This document shows, piece after piece, positions 7,676 to 16,760 of a stretch of DNA of 22,567 bases; positions within the stretch are counted from its first letter, which is position 1, and each line of letters opens with the position of its first letter. The stretch is from NCBI GenBank assembly GCA_033557675.1, contig JAWQRM010000445.1, positions 1 through 22,567 on the forward strand, written 5' to 3'. Below the pieces are notes generated by a model that did not search any database, was not told where the DNA came from, and saw only the letters and a program-made list of their open reading frames with translations. The position numbers were made by a program, and so were the translations under genes. This DNA comes from Coptodactyla brooksi (lineage: Eukaryota > Arthropoda > Insecta > Coleoptera > Scarabaeidae).

Positions 7676-8515
7676 GTAAGAATAAGTTTTTTTTGTTATC
7701 ATAAAATAGTATTGGGATTCAAAAAGAACAAATTTTATTTTTAACTTTTATTAGTGATCTTGTTAACTGTAATTCTCTTATCTTTAGAATCGAAGGTGGT
7801 ATTTTAATGTGTTAAGTATTATCTCATGATTATACGTTATTCTTTAGTTTTGAAAGTTCACAATTTTTTGCAAACTGGTAGTTTAATTATGTCTAAACAA
7901 ATAAAATGGAAGCTATGAAAGCTTATTCTTTTGTAATTAATGAATATGTTTTTATATATTATCTATTTCATAATGTATTAATGGTCTGCATGAATTTTTA
8001 GTATTTTTTTGTTTGTTTTGAACTCTATTGTTTAGATTATTTTCTATAAAAGAACTTCTTTCAATTTTTTTTCTTCATTATTATCTCAGTCGCATATAAC
8101 AGAACTGTCCAGATCACCATGCAAACCATTAATTTTGTATTTTTTGACTTTAGTTATCGCCTGTAATTAGTTTATATGTATCTGCCACTCTTCAATTTTG
8201 TTAGTGTCCTTTTTCATCTCTGTTACAAAACATATACTTAATTTTATCTTCATTAATTATTCTAGCTTGAGCTTCTACTTCCATGGTTTTAATTTTGTTT
8301 AAATATTGCATCCAACGATGTTATAATGTCTTCCTGTCCCTAGATGTTTAATGTATTATACTTTTCTGCATATCTCTTGATCAATTTCAAGACTATCTAT
8401 AATATATTCTTTCGAACCACTTCTTTTATTTAATATTCTTTATGTTATGACCACTTCATTAGCATTTTATTCTATTGTACATGTTTTTGAGTCCTTTAAG
8501 TTTTTCTTTTTTTAG
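7676..8515. other. Intron; possible minus-strand LINE fragment at about 8160-8420
   Basis: Mostly AT-rich non-coding sequence ending in a T-rich tract and TTTTAG at 8515. On the - strand 8221-8290 reads VEAQARIINEDKIKYMF, which resembles the I-N-x-x-KTKYM block after the catalytic site in LINE reverse transcriptases. The rest is too degraded to confirm. It may belong to the same retroelement type as 9240-10210. Confidence 0.35.
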
Positions 8516-8731
8516 CTACTAAATTACCTAGAAAAAGAATGGTCCTGTATTCGAGATGTAGCCATTAACCCACCTCAGTTTGCGGTGTGGACATTTGACA
8601 GTTATGATAGTACAGCTAAGGTCTCTTTAGACTTAGGAGTACACAGCATTGACGATGGGGGTCCATTGCTGATGACACTTTATTGCCCATTCTGGATGAT
8701 AAATAAATCTGAGCTAAATATTGCTTATCGG
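8516..8731 (+). CDS. Vps13: Vps13 exon e (72 codons), fourth VAB repeat
   Basis: The acceptor TTTTTAG ends at 8515 and the donor GTAAGA starts at 8732; both edges are phase 0. It reads LLNYLEKEWSC, ...FAVWTFDSYDSTAKVSLDLGVH, then GGPLLMTLYCPFWMINKSELNIAYR. The last block is the most recognisable signature of the region (CP-W-x-N-K/T-x-L-x-L-Y-R in VPS13A/C). The conserved Asn is at 8702-8704. Confidence 0.92.
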
Positions 8732-8874
8732 GTAAGAATTATGTTAAATAGCGTACTCAGTATGAGTAATATTTATGTAAGATACTGTGAGTTGAACAAA
8801 TCTCTTTATTAAATATTACACATGCACTACATATTATTTATAGCACTTCTGGAGCAATGTCTAATTGTTTGCAG

Positions 8875-8922
8875 AAATCAAAAAAAACTGAGAAAAATGA
8901 ATTATCTGGAAGTCCCCATAAG
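8875..8922 (+). CDS. Vps13: Vps13 exon f, 48-nt microexon
   Basis: The acceptor TTGTTTGCAG ends at 8874 and the donor GTAGAT starts at 8923. The 16 codons KSKKTEKNELSGSPHK are polar and Lys-rich and sit between the fourth VAB block and ILFSF of exon g, a spot where VPS13 proteins have a variable loop. Both edges are phase 0, so skipping would keep the frame. The evidence is the splice sites plus frame and position; sequence conservation cannot be judged. Confidence 0.65.
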
Positions 8923-9240
8923 GTAGATTTGTGTAGTACTTTCATAGGATTTGTTGAATTTCTTTATATTAATATGGTGGTAGACTTTCTATAAATAAAT
9001 ATCTTTAGCTTGCACAGACGATTTGAAATGAATGCTTCTTACACAGGATTGATCTAATTATGCACTGATTGCATAAGATCAGATTTATTGTTTATCCTTT
9101 GTTTCAGCAATTTGATAAATTGCTATGTAATACAATTAGTTTAATTATATATCTTCATCTCAAAACGTCATGTCAGAACCACCTAGCTACCTTGTGGCTC
9201 AAAGTATCATATTGATGTGCATGATGAGATATAGAAGTTG
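8923..9240. other. Intron sequence, nothing recognised
   Basis: AT-rich sequence between the microexon donor and the LINE remnant, with no domain or repeat that I can name. Confidence 0.45.
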
Positions 9241-10210
9241 CATATTTTTTCTTAATTTAACTTATTGTTTCTGTCTACCTATCCTGATGTGTATGAGGCA
9301 ATAGTAGTCCTCTCCATATTTTCCTTTGTCTCTTCCTGTCATATATAACATTTTTCCACCTCTCTCTCCCATTCAAATTCCTTCCCATTTTGCTGTTCTT
9401 CGCATTCTCTCTTGTCAGATTTTCCTTGGTCAATCTCCCATGTCCGACTAATCTTAATTTACCTTATATTTTGTCTATACGTTGTATTTCTTTTTCCATT
9501 ATTATCTTCAATTTTTTTCAGATGTGTCCATTTCCTTAAACATTTAGTGTTCATATCTCACATACATTGACATAGATGTCACCATTTTATGGTATGCTTG
9601 TACTTTTATTCTTTTGGCTGTTATCTTACTCCCCTAATGCGTCCCTCATACTAATAAAATAATCTTCCTCCCACTGCTGCTCACTGCATAACTTCTTTTA
9701 GTTTCAATATGAATGTCGTGCTATTGTATATTTTTTCCTACTACCATAATTTTTATCCACTTTATGTCTACCTTATCTTCATATTCATTTTTTTCTAAAG
9801 TCTATAAATTTCCAGATTTTTATTAAGGGTCTTTTTATCTTTGCTCATTATAACTATGTCATTAGAATTGTATATTTCATGTTCTAATATCGTACTTCAA
9901 ATGGTTTAACTTATTTGCTACCAACTTTTATAGTAATGTCAAAGACCAGTGAGAACAACAGTGAGCTCAACACACCGTCGCCTTAACTCTTCCAGTTGTT
10001 TAGAATAGTTTTCAATTGTGTGCTATTTTTTTCATCCTTTCTTCTAGCGATCTCCAAATCTTTTCTCTGACAATTGCGTTAAAATCTTTCTTTCTGCGGA
10101 TCTATTAAGCATAGGTATATTACTTCCTTTATTATTTTTTCAAGTTTTCTAACCATAAAAATTGTTTCATTAACCCCTCGATTAAATCTGAATTTGAACT
10201 GATTTTCCTA
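9240..10210 (-). pseudogene. Degraded LINE (non-LTR) reverse transcriptase
   Basis: Reading the - strand from 10210 down, pieces of a reverse transcriptase appear in the right order across several frames: FKFRFNRGVNETIFMVRKLEK, YLCLIDPQKE (the FID-xKAFD block), VLSSLLFSLVFDITIK (the QGCxLSPLLF block), SNDIVIMSKDKKTL (the ADD block, with the first Asp changed to Asn), RSYAVSSSGRKIILL, and finally LRLVGHGRLTKENLTRENAK and RKIWRG near the C-terminus. There are many frameshifts and stops. This is a dead 3' portion of a LINE; the exact clade (RTE, CR1 or Jockey-like) cannot be fixed. Confidence 0.6.
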
Positions 10211-10461
10211 TAGTGTTTTTCTTAAATAATTTTCTTTTGTAAAATTTATTTGGTTTTAAAATTTATGTTTGGGTTTACTTACAAAAATGATAACAAGTTT
10301 AAGCACATCATTTAATTCTTATACTTGAAGCAACTTCTCTATCATATATTTGATGTGTTATATGTGCATGATAATATGCTATATAGAAAATGTATGATTA
10401 GGTGATAAACTAGTTGTTAGGTTAAATGCTTTTATCTGCAATTTTTTTTATCAATAAATGT
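10211..10461. other. Intron sequence, nothing recognised
   Basis: AT-rich spacer between the LINE remnant and the MITE. Confidence 0.4.
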
Positions 10462-10664
10462 ATACTCCTGTTTGCAAAAATTGAATGGAATTAATTCCAC
10501 AAATCACCTGCATTGATACAAATAAACGATTAAATGTACAAAACACAAGTGTAACTTTGAAATTCTAATCATTTGAAGAGCACACCCTAATTTCCACTTG
10601 CTATAAATTTTAGCCCAATCGCATGACTCCATCACGGTGTTGCAATTTTTACAAACAAGAGTAT
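10462..10664. mobile_element. Tc1/mariner-type MITE, copy 2 (most intact)
   Basis: The left end ATACTCCTGTTTGCAAAAAT and the right end TTTTTACAAACAAGAGTAT are inverted repeats, with TA at both outer edges, which is the usual Tc1/mariner target. The interior is colinear with 1158-1387. No coding capacity. Confidence 0.8.
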
Positions 10665-11861
10665 ATAATTTTTAAGATTTGTAAGGCTCGTGATAAATTA
10701 AATTTAATTTAAATTTTGCTTGTGAAATGAGCAATAGAATAAAACAATATCTATCTTCTCTCTTAGACTTGATGTTGATCAACTTTGTAGTTATCAACAG
10801 AATGATATAATTTTTATTATAAAATTGATATAGTTCTATAGAACTATAGATCTCAAATGGCATTTGTGTACATAGGATGTTATTCCTCACCCTAAAACAG
10901 TTTTCAACCTTGGTACAAAGATCATGAATAGTTTATATGTTTATAATTCTAAATAGCGATTGTTAGGCTGAGCTTTTTAACATTTTTCAACATATGAATT
11001 AAAAATTTTTGTAGATATAGAGGGTACAAATGCATCTTTGATAAAAATTCCAAGATTTCTGGTTTAATCCTTTTTCAGACGAAAAAAATACTTTTGATTT
11101 CAATATTCAAAAGTGTTTGCACATTTATGAAATAAATGTCTCCACAGCTCTTCCATAGCTCTACAACCAGGAATGGATTGTAGAGATATCACTAACATAA
11201 TGTTGTTACTAACAACTATGAAAGTAAAATGAATGTTATTAATGAACGAACAGTTCTACAGTTTTTTGTAGAACTGAAACAGGGAAACCAGAAAAAATGT
11301 GACAGACATTTGTGATTTATGTTTAGAAAGGCATCCTGAGAGAGCACATAAATTCATCAGAAATTGATAAAAAAATCCCTTCTGTTAGTTTCAAAGTTAG
11401 TTTCAAAAGTTAGTTTTAACTTTTGTTTTTAAATAAAAATCCCCTTTTCTTTTTCAATATTCGAAAATGAATTTTAAATCCTGAACACTATATTTTTAAG
11501 ACTAAAATTGAATTAAAAATAAGGGATGTAAAAATAAAGGATAATGTTGATTTAAGTGTTTTTGCAACTTAAGTTTATGAAACTTTATTAAATAAATGAA
11601 GAAGACTTTGCTCTTTTAAATATCATTCTAAATTCACTTGTCTTAAATTGTCATGTGTCAGAATTTACAGTAAATTGATCACTTGAATTTTTCTAAATAC
11701 AATACTATAGTAATTTTTATTTATAATTCTAATACGTTTTGCAATATTCTTGGTATTCCTATAACTTGAGTAATATTACCATCAAGTATTATTAGTTTCA
11801 ACTGTTTCCAATTCTAAAAAGAAAAAAAAACAAGTCATCTAGGTATATTTACAATATTTTT
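10665..11861. other. Intron sequence with no recognised gene; contains a 20-bp palindrome
   Basis: A long AT-rich stretch with no protein family remnant that I can identify. The 72-codon - strand open frame here (10890-10672) has no recognisable motif and looks accidental. The palindrome at 10829-10848 is listed separately. Confidence 0.45.
10829..10848. repeat. 20-bp perfect palindrome
   Basis: TATAGTTCTATAGAACTATA equals its own reverse complement. No function is inferred. Confidence 0.8.
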
Positions 11862-11988
11862 GAATTCCATCATGAGCAGATTCTCTCATGATGGAATCAT
11901 GGATCATGTCAAAAATTATATCTTTTTCCATTCAATAATTGAACTTCTTTTGAAATTATATGATTGAAAATGCATGATATATCATGCA
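11862..11988. repeat. Two neighbouring palindromic structures
   Basis: ATTCCATCATGAG (11864-11876) and CTCATGATGGAAT (11885-11897) form a perfect 13-bp stem with an 8-nt loop. TGCATGATATATCATGCA (11971-11988) is an 18-bp perfect palindrome, partly repeated as CATGCATGATATAT at 11994-12007, right against the next MITE. Confidence 0.75.
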
Positions 11989-12002
11989 TGTCTCATGCAT
12001 GA

Positions 12003-12449
12003 TATATATACAGGGTGTAACAAAACTGATGGTTACAACAGTGAGGGGTGAGAAGTTACGAAAACAAACAACTTTCAGCATACAGAGTGGGGTCGTACAG
12101 CAAAGGGCGAGCCGCGAGAGGGCGCCTGTTTGGCGTTTTGTAAATTAATAAAGAAATCAAAGATACCTCGTAAACAAGACTCTGGGAACACTTAAAAAAC
12201 CTGGTTAAAAAAAAATTTTTTTTCTAACAAATTTTTTTTTTTAAAAGGAGGCTTTAAATGTTTCCAGAGCCTCACTTATGAGATGCCTTTGATTTTTTAT
12301 TAATTTATAAAGCGCCAAGCAGGCGCCCTCTCATGGCTCGCCCTTTACTTTCCAACCCCACATTGTATGCTGAAAGTTGTTTGTTTTTGCAAGTTCTATT
12401 CGCCCCTTACAATTGTGACCATTAGTTTTCTTACACCCTGTATATATAT
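12003..12449. mobile_element. Fold-back MITE with arms of about 210 bp
   Basis: The left arm (about 12003-12215) and the reverse complement of the right arm (about 12236-12449) align almost throughout. The end sequence TATATATACAGGGTGTAA and inner blocks such as AACAAACAACTTTCAGCATA and GAGGGCGCCTG are shared. The centre is A/T homopolymer. CAGGGTGTAA-type ends in a TA-rich site suggest a Tc1/mariner-related non-autonomous element. It encodes nothing. The right end lies about 36 nt before the Vps13 exon g acceptor. Confidence 0.85.
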
Positions 12450-12485
12450 TTGTGTTCAAATACTGTATCTCTTTGTATTTCGCAG

Positions 12486-12692
12486 AGTTCTGATGAAAAT
12501 CTAAACATTTTGCACCATCCGGCTAACTTTAAAAGCTGCATATTGTTTTCGTTCAATGCCAAAAATTTCTTTGGCAAAAAGAAAGCAGCAATTAAAATTG
12601 AAAATGGCGGAGAATGGTCAGATAAATTTTCAATCGATGTCGCAGGATCTTCAGGTGTCATAACCTGCAAATATGAAGGGAAGATTTATCAG
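12486..12692 (+). CDS. Vps13: Vps13 exon g (69 codons), VAB domain
   Basis: The acceptor TTTCGCAG ends at 12485 and the donor GTACGT starts at 12693; both edges are phase 0. It reads SSDENLNILHHPANFKSCILFSFNAKNFFGKKKAAIKIE, then EWSDKFSIDVAGSSGVITCKYEGKIYQ. The LFSF...FF block and the W-S-x-x-FSID-x-x-G-S-G sequence are characteristic of VPS13A/C between the fourth and fifth VAB repeats. The frame is also open upstream to 12450, but that part lies in the intron. Confidence 0.92.
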
Positions 12693-12940
12693 GTACGTAA
12701 TGGAGAGCTATACTTATTATTGATAGTACCATTGGTCCATGTTTATATTTAAATTATGCATTAAGAGATAAAACCTTAAATCAATAGAGTTGAAGGTATG
12801 TGTCAAATCGGGAATCAAAGACATAAATAAGCTAACTGTCTATAATTATTCTGTTTTTACAGTTATTAAATAACTATCACACCTAAACAGAAAATTAAAC
12901 AGTATACTTTCCTAAAGCAAAAGATTTCTCTCAATTTTTA

Positions 12941-13220
12941 TTATGAGCTCAATCCAATTTCAAGTGGCATTGGTGACAACCTGTCGCACAAACTATTGCT
13001 TCGAACACATGGGCAATACGCAATATTGTTTGACGCAATGTAATTAGATGATTTTCGAAAGCAACTGCCAATTCCGCTGCTGGCGAGGGGAACTGCTGTT
13101 TGAAAGCAACTGCCAATACTGCCAATTCTTCTTCCGAAGAATTGCCGCTCAAATACCACTTGATAATTTGAACCCTCTCAGCAGTTGAATCGCGGACATT
13201 CTGAGCTGTTGTGGGTTGGT
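12941..13220 (-). pseudogene. Transposase-type helix-turn-helix fragment (DUF4817-like), internally duplicated
   Basis: The - strand reads STAERVQIIKWYLSGNSSEE (about 13200-13130), then AVAFKQQFPSPAA, ...TILRIAHVFEA. The ERV-I-x-x-Y...F-x-x-F pattern resembles the N-terminal HTH of insect Tc1/mariner-related transposases. GAAAGCAACTGCCAAT occurs twice on + (13057-13072, 13102-13117), 45 nt apart, so AVAF is doubled in the peptide. No DDE domain follows. The family name is tentative. Confidence 0.4.
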
Positions 13221-13439
13221 CAATGCTCTCAGGGCAACTGCGTGCTTTTTGCTAATTGTCGTGCGATCTTCGGAATCACCCGACTCATCAACTAATGGGA
13301 CAAGAATGCAATATCCCTATGGGAGGACATGTAATTTCCTATACTGTATAAATAAATTAGAAGAATTCCCATCTTGAATTTATATACATTGATCACTCAC
13401 CTTCAAGTAAAGTAGACGTAGAGATGAAATTTTCAATAT

Positions 13440-14130
13440 GTGAAAAACTTCCAATATTAGTATTATCTTGATTAGTGTTATCAAAAGTGCTGGCACACTT
13501 GTGCCAGCACTTTTTCTAGCCTTCGAAACACTGCTGGAACGCAATTTTTGGTACAACTTTCAACTCCTTCAGTGATTCTGCCTTAATCTTCTTGATGTTG
13601 GCAAAATGTTGTCGTTTCATGGTTTTTCATTGTCGGGAATAGGACATAGCTGCAGATGGCAAGTCCGGAAAATATGGTGGTTGAGGCGTTATAACCATGT
13701 CGTGTTTGGCAAAAAAAATCATGAACAAGCAATGAATTGTTAGCAGGTGCATTATGATGTTGCAATTGGCAAGAGTTGCTTCAATACAAATCCATGTGTT
13801 TCTTTTGTATTACTTCATGCATATGGCATAGAACTTCCAGGTAATATTCCTTATTGACTAAATGACCGGGTGGCAAGAACTCATGGTACACTCTGTTGAA
13901 AAACTTCCATTGGGATGATTGGTCGTTATTTTCAAGTGAATATCCATACACCAATGTTTCATCATCAGTTATGACCCGTTTGAGCTGTTCTAGATTGTCA
14001 TTAAGCGCATTCAGCAACTCCTGAGCAATGTCCGTCCGGCACTGCTTTTGATCACAATTCAACATTGGAATAAATTTTGCTGGCACACAGATCATGCCCA
14101 AAACACCCAACAAAATTGCCTAAAAATGAG
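13440..14130 (-). pseudogene. mariner (DD34D, SETMAR-like) transposase pseudogene
   Basis: The - strand from 14113 reads FIPMLNCDQKQCRTDIAQELLNALN, VITDDETLVYGYSLENNDQSSQWK, then VYHEFLPPGHLVNKEYYLEVL, HHNAPANNSLLVHDF, PQPPYFPDL and ESLKELKVVPKIAFQQCFEG, close to the mariner consensus in order. The first catalytic Asp survives (in ITDDET). A segment after SSQWK is deleted, the HDNAP Asp is lost (HHNAP), and the SPDLAPCD Asp region is frameshifted and changed. The N-terminal half with the HTH is missing. Clearly inactive. Confidence 0.85.
13483..13514. repeat. 15-bp perfect inverted repeat, 2-nt spacer
   Basis: AAAAGTGCTGGCACA (13483-13497) is followed after CT by its exact reverse complement (13500-13514). 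It falls where the mariner C-terminal KK-x-WHKC codons are, so it probably arose from transposase coding sequence. Confidence 0.8.
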
Positions 14131-14159
14131 TCAAATGATATGCCAACATCATGAGCAAC

Positions 14160-14350
14160 TCTTTAATTGAAATTCGGCGATTGGAAGCAGATCGACTTCA
14201 TCATTTCAATGTATTTGACCGCTGCAAGTGTGCCTTCCACATGACAAATGGGGCCAGTGGCGATGAGCGAAAAACACGCTCACGTCATGACGGATCCGCC
14301 GTCGTGCTTTATAACAGGCATTCGATGCCTGACATCAAAACGCTTGGATA
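14160..14350 (-). pseudogene. Tc1-like transposase, middle fragment (minus strand)
   Basis: Reading - from about 14335, HDGGSVM (usually KHGGGSVMVWGCFS) is followed by ATGPICHVEGTLAAVKYIEMM, the standard central block of Tc1 transposases between the first two catalytic residues. At least one stop or frameshift lies within it. The + strand open frame here (14151-14351) is its shadow. The matching C-terminal part lies just to the right but on the other strand. Confidence 0.65.
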
Positions 14351-14374
14351 GTGGTCAACGAACATAGTCGATAC

Positions 14375-14720
14375 CATCAGTGGTCCATGGAGGCCATGCC
14401 AGTGCATGATCATGTTGCTCCGCTCCGAGTGGCGCTACTTAAAGTGGCGCCAACGAATGCGTGGATGAAAAACAATGAATAACTGTCATTTTATGGCCTC
14501 CCCAAACCCCAGATTTGAATCCCATACGGAATTTATGGGATCACATTGACAGGAAGGTCCTGGAGCGCCACTTCACAAAAATGGCGGACTTATTCAGAGC
14601 AATAAGTGAGAATGGTCAAAAATTCCATTGGACATGATCATGCGCTGTGTGGGCTCCATGCCAGCACGTTGACGAGCTGTGATTGGTTCAAAAGGGTTCC
14701 CAACAAAATACTAATTCTGT
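14375..14720 (+). pseudogene. Tc1-like transposase, C-terminal fragment (plus strand)
   Basis: The + strand reads RVALLKVAPTNAW, then WPPQTPDLNPIRNLWDHIDRKVLERHF and KMADLFRAISE, then (frame shifted) EWSKIPLDMIMRCVGSMPAR and GFPTKY, the normal end of a Tc1 transposase. In NPI-x-NLW the catalytic Glu is replaced by Arg (ATA CGG AAT). It is oriented opposite to the middle fragment at 14160-14350, so an inversion has split the gene. Confidence 0.75.
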
Positions 14721-14779
14721 TGTGTTATTTTGTTTAGTATCTTTTTGAATATTTTATCGGTAAAATAATGTTTTATGAA

Positions 14780-15003
14780 GTGGCCTAATTTTTTTACCGC
14801 CCCCAAAATGGGAGTATTCCGTAAAATATATTAAAAGTACTATTGAACAAAACTTTAGTGGGAAATGAAATATGCCGCAGGATTTAACATAAAAAATGCT
14901 ACAAAATGGCAACAATACGGAGATACCGGATGGTTCTATTTTCGAACAACGCCTGCTGAAAATTTTCAGAACAAGGTGGCCTAATTTTTTTTTCTGGTAC
15001 TGT
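14780..15003. repeat. Tc1-like 3' end with a repeated GTGGCCTAATTTTTTT block
   Basis: GTGGCCTAATTTTTTT occurs at about 14779 and again at about 14975, the second followed by CTGGTACTGTA (ending near 15002), which looks like a Tc1 terminal repeat next to a TA. It probably marks the right end of the Tc1 element whose coding remnant precedes it. I did not find a matching left end. Confidence 0.45.
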
Positions 15004-15174
15004 ATTTAAATGAATGTTTTGAAATTTGTTATTGTTTCATTTATTTTCTTTAAGTTGAGTATAGATTTGAGTATAGATATGGACCAAACTCTCAATATTA
15101 AAAAGCTTCCTTGTATAGAAGTAACGAAGCAATTACGACAGTTTGTAAAATAAAATCGACTTGTCTCCTTTTAG

Positions 15175-15459
15175 TTTGGCGTTAACATACAACTGACTTA
15201 CAACGGGTTGACAAAACAAGTTACATTCACTCCTTACTACGTTCTTATAAATAATGCACCATTTTCAATTGAATGCCAGGAACATGATAGGCCTGCAGAC
15301 CCTTGGACATGTGCACTACCTAATTCTTGTTCGGCCTTGTGGCCCGTAGGTGATTTTGATGACAAATTATTACGGATGCGAGTAGTTGGCACTTCCCAAG
15401 TGTCACCACCATTTTACATTTCTGATAGTCATTCTACTGTTCTTAAGCTTTCAAATAAG
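15175..15459 (+). CDS. Vps13: Vps13 exon h (95 codons), fifth VAB repeat
   Basis: The acceptor CTCCTTTTAG ends at 15174 and the donor GTAAAT starts at 15460; both edges are phase 0. It opens FGVNIQLTYNGLTKQVTFTPYYVLINNAPFSIECQE, with the repeat Asn at 15250-15252 (VTFTP-Y-x-x-N is diagnostic for VPS13A/C). It continues CALPNSCSALWPVGDFDDKLLRMRVVG and SPPFYISDSHSTVLKLSNK, all colinear with VPS13A. Confidence 0.93.
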
Positions 15460-15549
15460 GTAAATATAAGTAATGAAGATAGTGAATATCAGATATGTTA
15501 CTGAATCGAGGAATTATACTTCTTGTTTGGTGACTACTTCAATTTTTAG

Positions 15550-15698
15550 TATGGCGGTGTGCACGTGGACACTCAAATTACTGAAGGTGCGATTTACATT
15601 ACATTCTCAAAGTATGAGACGGGGATGGCACCTGCACTTATCATTAACCATACAAGGAATACTATGAATATTTGGGAAAAGGACACAGTGCATTTAAT
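15550..15698 (+). CDS. Vps13: Vps13 exon i (49 codons plus 2 nt), sixth VAB repeat
   Basis: The acceptor CAATTTTTAG ends at 15549 and the donor GTGAGT starts at 15699. It reads YGGVHVDTQITEGAIYITFSKYETGMAPALIINHTRNTMNIWEKDTVHL. LIINHT carries the sixth conserved Asn (15646-15648). The final AT plus the first G of the next exon make Met, so the intron is phase 2, the first non-zero phase in the gene within this window. Confidence 0.92.
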
Positions 15699-15761
15699 GT
15701 GAGTATATAAGTGTTTTGTGTGACTGGTCTGAATGCTACGAAACAATAGTAAATGCCAAAA

Positions 15762-15852
15762 AACCATGTTAGCATTATCGGGAGTAACAAGAGACAACAG
15801 ATTGTTTTTATCTCTTTTGTGTGTTGTTGGTCCTGATGATGCTAACATGGTT
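15762..15852. repeat. Intronic inverted repeat (hairpin) just after exon i
   Basis: AACCATGTTAGCAT (15762-15775) pairs exactly with ATGCTAACATGGTT (15839-15852), and the pairing continues inward with mismatches for roughly another 15 bp (TATCGGGAG / TCCTGATG). It starts 63 nt after the donor. It may be a small MITE. Confidence 0.65.
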
Positions 15853-16340
15853 AGCGAATCGTATGTCGAGAAAATAATTTCTTGTTTTGGTTAAATGGTG
15901 ACAAATTCTTGACTTTGTTACATAACAGTAGAATTATAAATGCGCAAAACCATCAAAAAAGTATTTTAACAAGAAGTACAAATACTAAATAAGCTTAAAT
16001 ACACCAAAAGAGTCTTTATTATTCTTTCATTATAGCGAACAATTAGTTTTATGCCTAAAAATAATGCTTGATTCAGTGTCACTGTCAATGCATCAATGTC
16101 TATAATTATATCTAATCTTGCAAATATTTATTTTTTAATGTTATGTGGTACAAAAAGTACTTGAAATTATTGAGTGAAGTCAATGAAATGGGAATATTTG
16201 ACAGCATGGTTAGTTCATTTGCTCTTTGGATGAGGATGGGGGACTTATGTATTATTGTTAGTCATTGAATGCCATTTAGGAAACATGCAATTAACTTCTG
16301 GGTGGAAAAATTTGAGGGAATTGGGTCCTCCCTTCACGTA
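15853..16340. other. Intron sequence, nothing recognised
   Basis: AT-rich sequence with no protein motif that I can identify. Confidence 0.4.
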
Positions 16341-16344
16341 AAAC

Positions 16345-16760
16345 ATAAAGGAGTAGAGAAAACGGTTAGAACATCAGAAAATATAGATAGAGTTTGAACT
16401 GCTATGATATGTAGTCCAAAACGTTTGGAATTAAGAAGATGTTGATTTGGGATTTATATGAATTTTTGTGAAGAAATGATGCAGCATTTGAATGGTGAAG
16501 AAAACTTGCTCCCCCAAATGTTTATGTTGGATGAAGCTTATTTTTACCTGAACGGATATGTTAACAAACAGAACAGTTGATATTGGAATACTGAAAACCT
16601 TCTTCAGTGACATGATAAGCCTGTGCACAGTTCAAAAGTCGTGGTGTGGTATACACTTTCGTTATCTGGCAACATTGGACTATACCTTTTCAAAGCGATA
16701 TAGGGGATGCCATAACTGTTAATGCAACTCTTAAGTTTTAAGCTTTAAGCTTAAGTTACA
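16345..16760 (+). pseudogene. Insect Tc1/mariner-related transposase fragment
   Basis: The + strand, across frames, reads VRTSENIDRV, FCEEMMQHLNGEENLLPQMFMLDEAYFYLNGYVNKQNS, YWNTENL, SSKVVVWYTLSLSGNIGLYLF. The DEA-x-F-x-LNGYVNKQN...W block with the V-x-VW-x-x-L-x-G-x-IG-YLF continuation is the first catalytic Asp region of a common insect transposase family. The C-terminal part with the other catalytic residues is not seen. It contains stops and frameshifts. Confidence 0.65.

Noticed and set aside
12450..12485. Upstream extension of exon g
   Set aside because: The frame is open, but the sequence is a pyrimidine tract ending in CGCAG and partly abuts a MITE; no Vps13 similarity.
14151..14351. 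66-codon plus-strand frame
   Set aside because: The minus strand carries the recognisable Tc1 block; the + frame is its shadow.
15594..15848. 84-codon minus-strand frame
   Set aside because: It overlaps exon i and the intronic hairpin; no recognised motif.
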